Made by a program: the position numbers and the translations under genes. Source: JBDXHU01 sp039989475 (GTDB lineage Bacteria > Pseudomonadota > Gammaproteobacteria > Pseudomonadales > Halieaceae). From it: a stretch of 64,000 nucleotides of DNA. Location: positions 186,001 to 250,000 of the forward strand of contig JBDXHU010000010.1 in assembly GCA_039989475.1 (NCBI GenBank), written 5' to 3'. Below the pieces are notes generated by a model, which saw only the letters and a list, made by a program, of their open reading frames with translations, made no database searches and was not told the DNA's origin. Positions 7,511 through 16,091 of the stretch are shown here, in pieces. Numbering within the stretch: position 1 is the first letter of the stretch; each line of letters begins with the position of its first letter.

Positions 7511-8671
7511 ATGGACTTTTCCCTGACAGACGACCAGCAGGCTTTCGTCGATAGCGCCCGTGCCTTTGCCGAGGGGGTGCTGGCTCCCAAGGCGGCGGAG
7601 TGGGACGAGACCTCACACTTTCCCAAGGATGTGCTGGCCCAGGCCGGTGAGTTGGGTTTCATGGGCATGTATACCCCGGAGTCGGCAGGCGGACTCGAAT
7701 TGCCGCGGCTGGATGCCAGCCTGATTGTCGAGGAGCTGGCCAAAGGCTGCACCTCGACGGCCGCCTTCATCACCATCCACAACATGGCGACCAGCATGAT
7801 CGGCAAGTACTGCTCGCAGTCGGTGATCGACCAGTGGTGTCCCGAGCTGGTGATGGGCAGCAAGCTGGCGTCTTACTGCCTGACTGAGCCGGGTGCCGGG
7901 TCCGACGCGGCCTCGCTGCGCACCAGCGCCGTGTCAGACGGCGACGACTACGTGGTAAACGGCAGCAAGGTGTTTATCTCCGGTGCCGGTGAAACCGATG
8001 TGCTGGTGGTGATGTTGCGCACCGGTGCGGCCGGCCCCAAGGGTATCTCCGCGCTGTTGATACCCGCCGATGCCGAGGGTGTCAGCTACGGCAAGAATGA
8101 AGACAAGATGGGTTGGAAATCCCAGCCCACGGCCATGGTCAGCTTTGACAACGTACGGGTACCTGTCGCGAACCGTCTTGGCAGTGAAGGCCAGGGCTTT
8201 GCCATAGCCATGGAAGGACTCGATGGCGGGCGCATCAATATCGCCACCTGCAGTGTTGGCACCGCCCAGCAGGCACTGGAAGAGGCCATTGCCTATGTGC
8301 AGGAACGCAAGCAATTCGACACCGCGATAGCCGATTTCCAGGCCACGCAATTCAAGCTGGCCGACATGGCCACCGACCTGGTGGCGGCCCGGCAGATGGT
8401 GCGCCTGGCTGCGCACAAGCTGGACCACAAGGATCCCCAGGCTACCACCTACTGTGCCATGGCCAAGCGTTTTGCCACCGATGCCGGCTTCGACATTTGT
8501 AACGACGCGCTGCAACTGTTCGGTGGCTATGGCTATATCAAGGAGTACCCCATGGAGCGACATGTTCGCGATGTGCGGGTGCACCAGATTCTGGAAGGTA
8601 CCAACGAAATCATGCGGGTGATTATTTCCCGCCGCGTATTAATGGAAGGCGCCCTGGAGGTAATCAAATGA
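7511..8671 (+). CDS. Acyl-CoA dehydrogenase, probably isobutyryl-CoA dehydrogenase
   Basis: A 386-residue flavoprotein with the full acyl-CoA dehydrogenase layout: N-terminal helices, the YCLTEPGAGSDAASL flavin segment near residue 120, and the C-terminal signature QLFGGYGYIKEYPMERHVRD. The catalytic glutamate is expected in ILEGTNEIMR near residue 363. It should oxidise a short acyl-CoA to the enoyl-CoA using FAD and the electron-transfer flavoprotein. Followed directly by an enoyl-CoA hydratase, a 3-hydroxyisobutyryl-CoA hydrolase-like protein and 3-hydroxyisobutyrate dehydrogenase, it most likely acts on isobutyryl-CoA in valine breakdown. Starts 6 bases after the aldehyde dehydrogenase stop and overlaps the next gene by ATGA. 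Confidence 0.9.
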   Translation: MDFSLTDDQQAFVDSARAFAEGVLAPKAAEWDETSHFPKDVLAQAGELGFMGMYTPESAGGLELPRLDASLIVEELAKGCTSTAAFITIHNMATSMIGKYCSQSVIDQWCPELVMGSKLASYCLTEPGAGSDAASLRTSAVSDGDDYVVNGSKVFISGAGETDVLVVMLRTGAAGPKGISALLIPADAEGVSYGKNEDKMGWKSQPTAMVSFDNVRVPVANRLGSEGQGFAIAMEGLDGGRINIATCSVGTAQQALEEAIAYVQERKQFDTAIADFQATQFKLADMATDLVAARQMVRLAAHKLDHKDPQATTYCAMAKRFATDAGFDICNDALQLFGGYGYIKEYPMERHVRDVRVHQILEGTNEIMRVIISRRVLMEGALEVIK

Positions 8672-9456
8672 GCCTGAGCACATCGGACAAACTGAAGGTA
8701 GAAGTCATTGGCCACACGGCCCTGGTCACGATCGATAATCCCGGTGCCAATACCTGGGATACGGAAAGCCTGCCGGCTCTCAAAGACTTGATTGAGAAAC
8801 TCAATGGCGAGCGTGACATCTACGCCCTGGTGCTGACCGGTGCTGGCGAGAAATTCTTTTCCGCCGGTGCTGATTTGAAACTATTTGCTGACGGCTCGCC
8901 GGATACCGCCCGCGATATGGCGCAGTATTTTGGTGAAGGCTTTGAGTGCCTGGCTGATTTCCGTGGTGTATCTATCGCCGCGATCAATGGTTTTGCCATG
9001 GGCGGCGGACTCGAAGTGGCGCTGGCCTGCGATATTCGCATCGCCGAGGAGCAGGCGCAATTGGCCCTGCCCGAGCCGAAAGTTGGCTTGCTGCCCTGCG
9101 CCGGTGGCACCCAGCGACTGGCCTGGCTGGTGGGTGAAGGCTGGGCCAAGAAGATGATTCTTTGTGGTGAGCGGGTCAATGCGGCCACCGCGGAAAAGAT
9201 CGGCCTGGTGGAAGAAGTCGTGGCCACGGGTACTGCCAAAGAGCGGGCCCTGGCGCTGGCGGAACAGGTGGCTGAACAGAGTCCGATCTCGGTCACCTCC
9301 TGCAAGGAATTGATTCACCAGGCGCGCGATTCAGCGACGCAGGCAGCGTTGCCCTACGAGCGGCAAAAATTCGTCGACCTGTTTGGCACCGAGGACCAGA
9401 AAGAAGGCGTCAACGCTTTCCTGGAGAAGCGCAAGCCCGAGTGGAAGAATTGCTGA
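8668..9456 (+). CDS. Enoyl-CoA hydratase (methacrylyl-CoA hydratase candidate)
   Basis: A 262-residue crotonase-fold enzyme. The oxyanion-hole segment FSAGADLKLF (about residue 70) and the FAMGGGLEVALACDIRIA segment (about 110-127) are intact, with the catalytic Glu region at LPEPKVGLLPCAGGTQRL. It would hydrate methacrylyl-CoA to 3-hydroxyisobutyryl-CoA in the valine pathway suggested by the operon. The start overlaps the acyl-CoA dehydrogenase stop (ATGA), indicating translational coupling. Confidence 0.88.
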   Translation: MSLSTSDKLKVEVIGHTALVTIDNPGANTWDTESLPALKDLIEKLNGERDIYALVLTGAGEKFFSAGADLKLFADGSPDTARDMAQYFGEGFECLADFRGVSIAAINGFAMGGGLEVALACDIRIAEEQAQLALPEPKVGLLPCAGGTQRLAWLVGEGWAKKMILCGERVNAATAEKIGLVEEVVATGTAKERALALAEQVAEQSPISVTSCKELIHQARDSATQAALPYERQKFVDLFGTEDQKEGVNAFLEKRKPEWKNC

Positions 9457-10565
9457 TGTCGGTAGTCCTGTTTGAAGAGCTGCCGGCGGCCGAGGGCAAG
9501 CTGGGGCGGATTACCCTCAATGTCGAAGCCACGCTGAATTCGCTGACGCTGGAGATGGTTGATCTGCTGCAAGCGCAATTGGATGCCTGGCGTGATGACG
9601 ACAGCATCGCTGCGGTATTTATCGATGCCGTTGGTGAAAAGGCCTTTTGCGCCGGTGGCGATGTGCTGGCGCTGCACGCCTCAGCAGTGAAGACCCCGGG
9701 TGGTCCCTGCGATTACGCCGAGACGTTTTTCGCCCGTGAGTATCGCATGAACTACAGCCTGCATACCTACCCCAAGCCGCTGATCTGTTGGGGTCACGGT
9801 ATTGTTATGGGTGGCGGCCTGGGTGTCATGGCGGGCTGTTCGCACCGGGTAGTTACCGAGCGCACCCGCATTGCCATGCCGGAAGTCACTATCGCTTTGT
9901 TCCCGGACGTGGGTGGCAGTTGGTTCCTCAATCACATGCCGGGTCAGTCCGGGGCCTTCCTCGCCCTGACCGGTGCGTCGATTAACGCGGCCGACGCGAT
10001 CTATACCGGCATTGCTGATCGTTTCATCGCCAGCGAACACAAGGCAGCGGTGCTGGAGGCCTTGTTGTTACAAAGCTGGTCTGTGGACAGCAAGCTCAAC
10101 CACGCCAGCGTGCGCCATGTGTTGCGCCCCTTTGCTGACCAAAGCATTGCGGCCAAGCCGGCCGGGCAGGTTGAGCCGCATATGGCCACCGTCGCGGCGC
10201 TGTGTGATGGCGACGATATTCACGAGATTATCGATAACATCACCGCTCTCGATACCGAAGACCCCTGGCTGGTCAAGGCCCGTGACAGTCTCGCCCACGG
10301 TTCCAGCCTGGCGGCACGCTGGATTTATCAACAGCTATGGGTAACCCGACATGCCTCTCTGCGTGAGGTGTTCCAGGCGGAGATTCAATTGGTTACCAAT
10401 ATTGTGCGCCATCCCGAGTTTAGTGAGGGGGTGCGTGCCCTGTTGATTGACAAGGACCGCAACCCGGCCTGGCAATATGCCTGCTCGCGGGACGTGCCGG
10501 ATAGCGAACTACAACAATTTTTCACTGCGCCCTGGGACGAGAATCCCCTGGCGGACCTGGACTAG
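9456..10565 (+). CDS. 3-hydroxyisobutyryl-CoA hydrolase-like protein
   Basis: A 369-residue crotonase-superfamily protein longer than ordinary hydratases, as expected of HIBYL-CoA hydrolases. It contains FCAGGDVLALH (about residue 65), GIVMGGGLGVMAGCSHRV (about 110-127) and the ALFPDVGGSWFLN motif characteristic of the group. It would release free 3-hydroxyisobutyrate for the next enzyme. The start chosen is the ATG of a TGATG overlap with the hydratase stop; a GTG 15 bases upstream is also in frame. Confidence 0.88.
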   Translation: MSVVLFEELPAAEGKLGRITLNVEATLNSLTLEMVDLLQAQLDAWRDDDSIAAVFIDAVGEKAFCAGGDVLALHASAVKTPGGPCDYAETFFAREYRMNYSLHTYPKPLICWGHGIVMGGGLGVMAGCSHRVVTERTRIAMPEVTIALFPDVGGSWFLNHMPGQSGAFLALTGASINAADAIYTGIADRFIASEHKAAVLEALLLQSWSVDSKLNHASVRHVLRPFADQSIAAKPAGQVEPHMATVAALCDGDDIHEIIDNITALDTEDPWLVKARDSLAHGSSLAARWIYQQLWVTRHASLREVFQAEIQLVTNIVRHPEFSEGVRALLIDKDRNPAWQYACSRDVPDSELQQFFTAPWDENPLADLD

Positions 10566-10576
10566 AGGATATTCAC

Positions 10577-11470
10577 ATGGCAACGGTTGCATTCATTGGT
10601 CTTGGAAATATGGGTGGCCCCATGGCCAGGAACCTGGTGGCGGCAGGGCATGCGGTGACTGTATTTGACCTGGTTCCCGCGGCCTGCGCGGAACTTGAGG
10701 CGGCTGGCGCCAGTGTGGCGGAAACTACTGAGGCAGCGGTGCTCGGCGCCGAGTACGTCATCAGTATGTTGCCCGCCGGCAAGCACGTGGCGGGTGTTTA
10801 CCTCGGTACTGATGAGCAGCCGGGCCTCTTATCCCGGCTAGACGCCAGCGTAACCATCCTTGATTGCAGCACCATCGATGCCGCTACCGCTCGCCAGGTA
10901 GGCGAGGCAGCCGCGGCGGCAGGTATTGGCTTCATGGATACACCCGTGTCAGGCGGTGTGGCGGCAGCCGCGGCAGGTACGCTTGCCTTCATGTGTGGTG
11001 GTCACGCGGATACTTTCGAGAAGGCCAGGCTTGTGCTGGCCGATATGGGCAAGAATATCTTTCACGCCGGCCCCGCCGGTGCCGGCCAGGTGGCCAAGGG
11101 CTGCAATAATATGTTGCTGGCGATCCACATGATCGGCAGCAGTGAAGCCCTGGAGATGGGTGCCCGCAATGGCCTGGACCCGAAGGTCCTGTCCGAGATA
11201 ATGCTGGCCAGTTCCGGACGCAACTGGTCGCTGGAGGTCTACAATCCATATCCGGGTGTGATGGAAGCGGCCCCGGCCAGTAACGATTACAAGCCCGGCT
11301 TCATGGTGGACCTGATGGTGAAGGACCTGGGGCTGGCGATGGAAATTGCCGCCGGTTCCGGCTTTGAAAATCCCATGGGCCAGTTAGCCCGGGATCTTTA
11401 CCAGGAGCATCAACAAGACGGTAACGGCCAGCGGGATTTCTCCAGCATCCTGGAGAAATTGCAAAACTGA
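10577..11470 (+). CDS. mmsB: 3-hydroxyisobutyrate dehydrogenase
   Basis: A 297-residue beta-hydroxyacid dehydrogenase. The Rossmann motif FIGLGNMGGPMARNL (residues 6-20) opens the NAD(P) domain. The substrate loop DTPVSGGVAAAAAGTLAFM (about 119-137) and the catalytic Lys in GQVAKGCNNMLLAIHM (about 174) are present. It oxidises 3-hydroxyisobutyrate to methylmalonate semialdehyde. A GAGG Shine-Dalgarno sequence precedes the ATG, 11 bases after the hydrolase gene. Its identity anchors the operon as valine/isobutyrate catabolism. Confidence 0.92.
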   Translation: MATVAFIGLGNMGGPMARNLVAAGHAVTVFDLVPAACAELEAAGASVAETTEAAVLGAEYVISMLPAGKHVAGVYLGTDEQPGLLSRLDASVTILDCSTIDAATARQVGEAAAAAGIGFMDTPVSGGVAAAAAGTLAFMCGGHADTFEKARLVLADMGKNIFHAGPAGAGQVAKGCNNMLLAIHMIGSSEALEMGARNGLDPKVLSEIMLASSGRNWSLEVYNPYPGVMEAAPASNDYKPGFMVDLMVKDLGLAMEIAAGSGFENPMGQLARDLYQEHQQDGNGQRDFSSILEKLQN

Positions 11471-11483
11471 GAGGAGCGGTCAT

Positions 11484-12329
11484 ATGGGCAGTCCAGAACA
11501 AGTCCTGCAGGAATTGCTGCAAAAGGCCACAATTCACCGCACAAGCTACGAACACGGTGAATTGTCCTGGCAGGAATGGCCCTGTGATCGGCCAGATGAC
11601 AAGCCACCACTGGTCCTCCTGCACGGAGGCTTTGGTTCCTGGACCCACTGGGTAGCCAATATCCCGGCGCTCATTGAACAGCGCAAGGTCTGGACCCTGG
11701 ATCTCCCCGGTCTGGGCGACTCTTCTGATATGCCGGAACCTCACACGCCGAAACATGCCGCGGACATTATCCTGCACAGTCTTGATGGCCTGCTGGGCCC
11801 CACTACTCACTTTGAGGTGGCCGGATTCAGCTTCGGTGCCATGGTCGGTGCTCGCCTGGCGCTTGCGGCGGGTAGCCGATGCGAGCGTTTCGTTGCCATC
11901 GGCGCCGCTGGCTGCGGCGAACTGCATGTGCAGGTTCACCTGGTGCCTCCGCCGGGCCCTGATATTGACCCCGAGGAAGCGGCATCCATACACCATGGCA
12001 ATCTGCGGGTGCTGATGTTTGCCGATGAAGATCTTATCGATGAGCTGGCAATCCACACCCATGGGCAGAACCTGGCGCGGCACAGGATTAATACCCGCAG
12101 AATATCCCTGAGCGACGATTTCCTGCAGGCCTTGCCACTGATCGAGGCGAAGCTGGTCGGGGTCTGGGGCTCACGCGATGCCACCGCCGGCCACAACGAC
12201 GCAATTGAAAAGCGGCGGCAATTATTCGAGCAGGCGCAGCCGGGTGCTGAGTTCCACGTCCTGGATGGTATCGGTCACTGGGCCATGTACGAGGCACCCG
12301 CGGCGATCAATCGTATTCTGCTCGACTGA
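11484..12329 (+). CDS. Alpha/beta hydrolase at the end of the mms-like operon
   Basis: A 281-residue alpha/beta hydrolase. It has the oxyanion motif LLHGGFGSW (about residue 47), the nucleophile elbow AGFSFGAMVG (Ser about 115), an acid in VWGSRDATAG and the catalytic His in DGIGHWAMYE. It starts 13 bases after mmsB with GAGGAG just upstream, so it belongs to the operon. Its substrate is not evident. It could be a carboxylesterase or a thioesterase feeding or clearing the pathway. Confidence 0.8.
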   Translation: MGSPEQVLQELLQKATIHRTSYEHGELSWQEWPCDRPDDKPPLVLLHGGFGSWTHWVANIPALIEQRKVWTLDLPGLGDSSDMPEPHTPKHAADIILHSLDGLLGPTTHFEVAGFSFGAMVGARLALAAGSRCERFVAIGAAGCGELHVQVHLVPPPGPDIDPEEAASIHHGNLRVLMFADEDLIDELAIHTHGQNLARHRINTRRISLSDDFLQALPLIEAKLVGVWGSRDATAGHNDAIEKRRQLFEQAQPGAEFHVLDGIGHWAMYEAPAAINRILLD

Positions 12330-12340
12330 GTTGCCGGGGA

Positions 12341-13573
12341 TCAGGAAGCACTTCGCAGGATTTTCCCGGCGTAGTCTTTTACCTCAGTCCAGCCGGATTC
12401 AGTCAAGATTTTCCTGACCGCAGGGTCAATCTTTCCGGTGACGTAAATCGAGCCAGGTGCGTAGCCAGCCGCTTTAACTGCCGCGGTTATGTTGCGAATA
12501 GCAACACCGGTATCGTCCGTCATGCGCACATAGTCGGTGGGAAAAATACCGTGGGCGCTTCCGTTCTTGTCCACCAGCATGGGTACGGCATCCACAATGA
12601 CGATCGCCACAGCGGGTTTTACCTGCTCGTGCCAGGCGGCCAGCAGCTCGACCCAGTCCCGCATTTCATCCGCGGCGCGGTGCGAGGTAGCCAGAGAACT
12701 GCGGGATATCATGTCGGCGCGCCCGCTCACACCCTCCATGCTTGCCAGCGACGTCACCAGCCGTGTTTCCGCTTCTGGATCGTAGTTGTAATTGTCCAGT
12801 TGCGCGTCCACCAGCGATTGCCTGACGCCCATGGCCAGCAGTTTTTCTTCATTGAGGTTCTTCAGCTTGCGCGGTGAGTTGTCCCGCACCATTACCCGGC
12901 CAGTGTTGGCAATGCGGGTGGTGGTCAGCACGGACCCCGGGGTGTTTTTCACAGCCCGGAAAGCCGCTCCCACAGTCAGTCCCCCGCCGGTCGCGGCCCA
13001 TGATACTTCGTTCAGGGCGTCCTGCAGCGGCTCGTAGCGGCTATAGGGATTGACGCCTAATTGAAAGGCGAATTTGCGTTTGGCGGTGGCGTGACCCAGG
13101 CCCGTTTTGGCGACGTTTTCCTGGCTGGGATCATCACTGACGACGGAGTAGCCGACGTCGGCCAGGAAGCCACCGAGGCCTTTGACAGTGTTGGATACAG
13201 TATCCACCGGCTCATTCACCAGGCTCTTGCCATAGTTGATCGGCGCCTTGGCAGAATTTTTCACGGCGTCCACATAGACATCGGTCTTTTTCATTGCATT
13301 GAGAGTGGCCACCGCCTGCAATTCATTGATGCGCTCCAACATACTCACCGTGCCGGTCACACTCGCACCATCGACGTCAAAGGTGGCGCGGCTATTGCTG
13401 ACGGTAGCTTCAGCGCCCAACTCACTGCCGGCCCTGGCCAGTGTGCTCTTGTCGAGGAAGGAACTGACGGCAACGCTTGCTCCTTCCTGGGCCAGCGACC
13501 AGCCGGAGAAAAGCAACAGGTACAGGCTGAAGGCGGTGATTGTCTTTTGCGCTGCGAGTCTTGATGGGCCCAT
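12341..13573 (-). CDS. Secreted protein of unknown function
   Basis: A 410-residue protein with a signal peptide (hydrophobic stretch ITAFSLYLLLFSGWSLAQ, cleavage probably after Ala28). The mature part has no motif I recognise. It includes a Gly-rich middle (ATGGGLTVGAAFRAVKN), a charged helix (PRKLKNLNEEKLLAMGV) and a C-terminal third with alternating hydrophobic strands (AVAIVIVDAVPMLVD, GSIYVTGKI). A GGAGA Shine-Dalgarno sequence precedes the ATG. It ends 12 bases from the convergent hydrolase gene and is not obviously in an operon. Real gene by composition and start signals; role unknown. Confidence 0.75.
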   Translation of the reverse strand: MGPSRLAAQKTITAFSLYLLLFSGWSLAQEGASVAVSSFLDKSTLARAGSELGAEATVSNSRATFDVDGASVTGTVSMLERINELQAVATLNAMKKTDVYVDAVKNSAKAPINYGKSLVNEPVDTVSNTVKGLGGFLADVGYSVVSDDPSQENVAKTGLGHATAKRKFAFQLGVNPYSRYEPLQDALNEVSWAATGGGLTVGAAFRAVKNTPGSVLTTTRIANTGRVMVRDNSPRKLKNLNEEKLLAMGVRQSLVDAQLDNYNYDPEAETRLVTSLASMEGVSGRADMISRSSLATSHRAADEMRDWVELLAAWHEQVKPAVAIVIVDAVPMLVDKNGSAHGIFPTDYVRMTDDTGVAIRNITAAVKAAGYAPGSIYVTGKIDPAVRKILTESGWTEVKDYAGKILRSAS

Positions 13574-13614
13574 GTAGAGTCTCCAGGATTTTGATCGGTA
13601 TGTAATAAGTGCCG

Positions 13615-14691
13615 TCAGTATAGTAGACCGGGACTGCTGCGCTGCTTTTCCGTAGCCACTACGATGACTTCCGAGGCGCCGGGTTCCAGTGTCTGAAATG
13701 CCTGCGGAGGAAGCTGTTTCACTGCCATTGCCAGGGCCAGGTCAGTTTGCGGCTGGTCTATTTTTTCGTAGGTGAGTTGGAAGGTACCGAAGTGCATGCC
13801 GATGCTGCGCTCGGCGCCCAGGTCCAGGTGCGCCTGCACCGCTTCTTCCGGATCCACGTGTACATCGCGCATAAACCAGCGTGGCTCGTAAGCGCCTATG
13901 GGCAGCAGCGCCAGTGCGAAGGGGCCATGGCGGGCGCCGGCTTCACTGAAGTGGGGCCCGTAGCCGGTGTCACCGGCGAAGTAGACATTGCCGGAATCGG
14001 CACTGATTACGAAGGAGCCCCACAGTGTCTTCATCTGGTCGGCGACACCGCGGCCGGAGCGATGCCGACACTCGGTGAAGGTGAAGCGAACATCTCCAAA
14101 AGAGGTGCTCTGCTCCCAGTCCAGGTCCTGGTAGCGATTCAGGCCCCACTGTCGAAACAGGTCGCCGTTGCCGAGACCGGCGACTATCAGCGGCTGCTGT
14201 TCCAGCGCGGCGAAACGACGCAGGCTGCCCTCATCGAGGTGGTCGTAGTGATTGTGTGAGATGAGGATGACATCAATCGGGGGTAGATCCTCGAAAGCGA
14301 TACCGGGCTGGTGCACCCGCGCCGGACCAGCCCACTGAAAGGGGCTGGCGCGCTCAGAGAATATCGGGTCGGTGAGAATATTGATGCCGTCGACCTGGAT
14401 CAGGAAGCTGGCGTGATTGACGAAGGTGACAGAGAGTCCCCGTGCAACACGTTGCTGCGGTACTTGCTGTTGCGGGATGTCAATCCACTCCGGCCATTCC
14501 TCGGCTTCGAACACTGAGCCCCAACCCAGGCTGACCAGGTCGCCCGCAGTTTTTTGCATGGGAATACGATTGACGAAGACGTCGCCGTTAAAGTGATCTG
14601 AGCTTTCGCCCTTCCAGGCCGGTGCCCCGGTGCAGCTCACCAGCAGGGGTCCCATGACTGCCATGAGCAATAGCGCGTTTCTGATTTTCAT
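13615..14691 (-). CDS. NAPE-PLD-like metallo-beta-lactamase fold lipoprotein
   Basis: A 358-residue protein starting MKIRNALLLM with a lipoprotein signal (LLVSC lipobox near residue 20). The mature part is a metallo-beta-lactamase-fold hydrolase: TFVNHASFLIQVDGINILTDP, the zinc motif SHNHYDHLD, FAGDTGYG for the bridging Asp and a late His in GMHFGTF. These match the N-acylphosphatidylethanolamine phospholipase D-like/UlaG-like group, so a membrane phospholipid or related ester is a reasonable substrate. A longer frame to 14790 would overlap the MFS gene and lose the signal, so the ATG at 14691 is used. Confidence 0.85.
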   Translation of the reverse strand: MKIRNALLLMAVMGPLLVSCTGAPAWKGESSDHFNGDVFVNRIPMQKTAGDLVSLGWGSVFEAEEWPEWIDIPQQQVPQQRVARGLSVTFVNHASFLIQVDGINILTDPIFSERASPFQWAGPARVHQPGIAFEDLPPIDVILISHNHYDHLDEGSLRRFAALEQQPLIVAGLGNGDLFRQWGLNRYQDLDWEQSTSFGDVRFTFTECRHRSGRGVADQMKTLWGSFVISADSGNVYFAGDTGYGPHFSEAGARHGPFALALLPIGAYEPRWFMRDVHVDPEEAVQAHLDLGAERSIGMHFGTFQLTYEKIDQPQTDLALAMAVKQLPPQAFQTLEPGASEVIVVATEKQRSSPGLLY

Positions 14692-14734
14692 AGAGTCTGT
14701 TACGTACTGGCAGAGGCGCTGGATCAAGTTTTGC

Positions 14735-15946
14735 TCAGGCCGGCGTTGCGTTGATGCGCAGTGGAATGAGCAGGGCCGAGGCGAGCACAATGATCCCGGT
14801 AAATATCAGCAGGCACAGCGTGTAGTCCCCCTGCAGGTCGTAGAGCTTGCCGACTACGGTGTAGGCGGGCACGATCAACAATGTGATTACCGGCCCCATC
14901 GCACCCATGGCGCGACCGTAGCTATCGACCCCGAAGACATGGGCCATCATGGCGTTCCATACCGGCAGCAGGCCACCGGTGGCAAAGCCCAGGCAGACGG
15001 CTGCGAGAATCATCACGGAGTAGGGCGGCTGCGTCGCCAGTATCAGGAAGCAGCAGGCGACCAGTCCCTGGGCCACCCACAAGCCCGATTTCAGGCTGAA
15101 GCGATCCGCTGCCATACCAAACAGGATCTTGCCAATCAGGCCAGAGATGGCCAGGAACATGATCAGGCTAGAGGCCTGCACTTTGCTGGCGCCAAGCTGC
15201 GTTGCATAGGGTGACAGGTTGGCAAGCATGGAAGAAAACACTGCCAGTGTCAGGCCCACACCCAGGGCAATCAGCCAGAAATCGCGCCGCCTGATTATTT
15301 GCTGCATATCGAGCGCCTGCGCCTGGGTGTCATTGCCGGATTCCAGCTCATCAGCACCTTCGGCCTGCAGGCCCAGGTCCTCAGGTTTGCCACGAATGTT
15401 GAGCCACACCAGGGGTGTCACCACCAACAGGGCCAGCAGGGCCATGTTTTCCAGCGCGCCGCGCCAGCCGTACTCTGCCAGCCACCAGGTCGCCAGCACC
15501 GGCATGGCCATGCCGCCCACCGAGGTGCCCATCGTGGTGATACCCAGGGCGCGACCGCGGCTGCGGATAAACCAGCGTGAAACGGCGGCGCTCCCGGCGA
15601 TCGCACCGGCCAGCCCATTGCCCAGGCTGAAAGTCAGGGCGAACATAATACTGAATGCGCTAATAGAGCTGGCCGTGGACATTCCCCAGAAGCCTGCCGC
15701 GACCAGCAAACAGCCCACTGTCATCAACAGTCGCACAGGGTAGCGGTCGATGAGTATGCCGGAGACAGGGCTGATCACCAGGCCCAGGAAAGTACCCAGG
15801 GTCAGGCCGAACATGACCTGCACCAGGCTGGCGTCGAATTCCTCTCTTAGCGGTACCACGAACAGCGTAAAGGTATAGGTGAAGAAGCCGATTATCAGCA
15901 TCATCGACACGAAACTGCCGGCTACCACCCGCCAACCAAAGAACAT
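14735..15946 (-). CDS. MFS transporter (OFA/monocarboxylate-like)
   Basis: A 403-residue polytopic membrane protein with about twelve predicted helices. Family marks include GILIDRYPVRLL between helices 2 and 3 and RGRALGITTMGTSVGG in the middle. The overall pattern suggests the oxalate-formate/monocarboxylate branch of the major facilitator superfamily, so an organic anion is the probable substrate. A TTG at 15973 is in frame, but the ATG at 15946 with AAGG upstream gives the normal N-terminus. Upstream of and on the same strand as the NAPE-PLD-like lipoprotein gene (43-base gap), and divergent from the S9 peptidase. Confidence 0.82.
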   Translation of the reverse strand: MFFGWRVVAGSFVSMMLIIGFFTYTFTLFVVPLREEFDASLVQVMFGLTLGTFLGLVISPVSGILIDRYPVRLLMTVGCLLVAAGFWGMSTASSISAFSIMFALTFSLGNGLAGAIAGSAAVSRWFIRSRGRALGITTMGTSVGGMAMPVLATWWLAEYGWRGALENMALLALLVVTPLVWLNIRGKPEDLGLQAEGADELESGNDTQAQALDMQQIIRRRDFWLIALGVGLTLAVFSSMLANLSPYATQLGASKVQASSLIMFLAISGLIGKILFGMAADRFSLKSGLWVAQGLVACCFLILATQPPYSVMILAAVCLGFATGGLLPVWNAMMAHVFGVDSYGRAMGAMGPVITLLIVPAYTVVGKLYDLQGDYTLCLLIFTGIIVLASALLIPLRINATPA

Positions 15947-15990
15947 CCACACCTGCCTTACGTCGGGAACCAAGCCCGAATTCTAATATA

Positions 15991-16004
15991 GTGACGCCGG
16001 TCAC
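15991..16004. promoter_or_regulatory. Candidate operator GTGAC-N4-GTCAC
   Basis: A perfect 5-base inverted repeat in the intergenic region shared by the MFS and S9 peptidase genes. Its position suits a dimeric regulator of either promoter. No regulator gene is adjacent. Confidence 0.3.
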
Positions 16005-16091
16005 GCCCGTACTCATGCAGTATTGATAAACCACTGGCGTACAAACCGGTGGCTGGATATGCTTTGCAGCCTGCATGATCTGGAGACAAAT

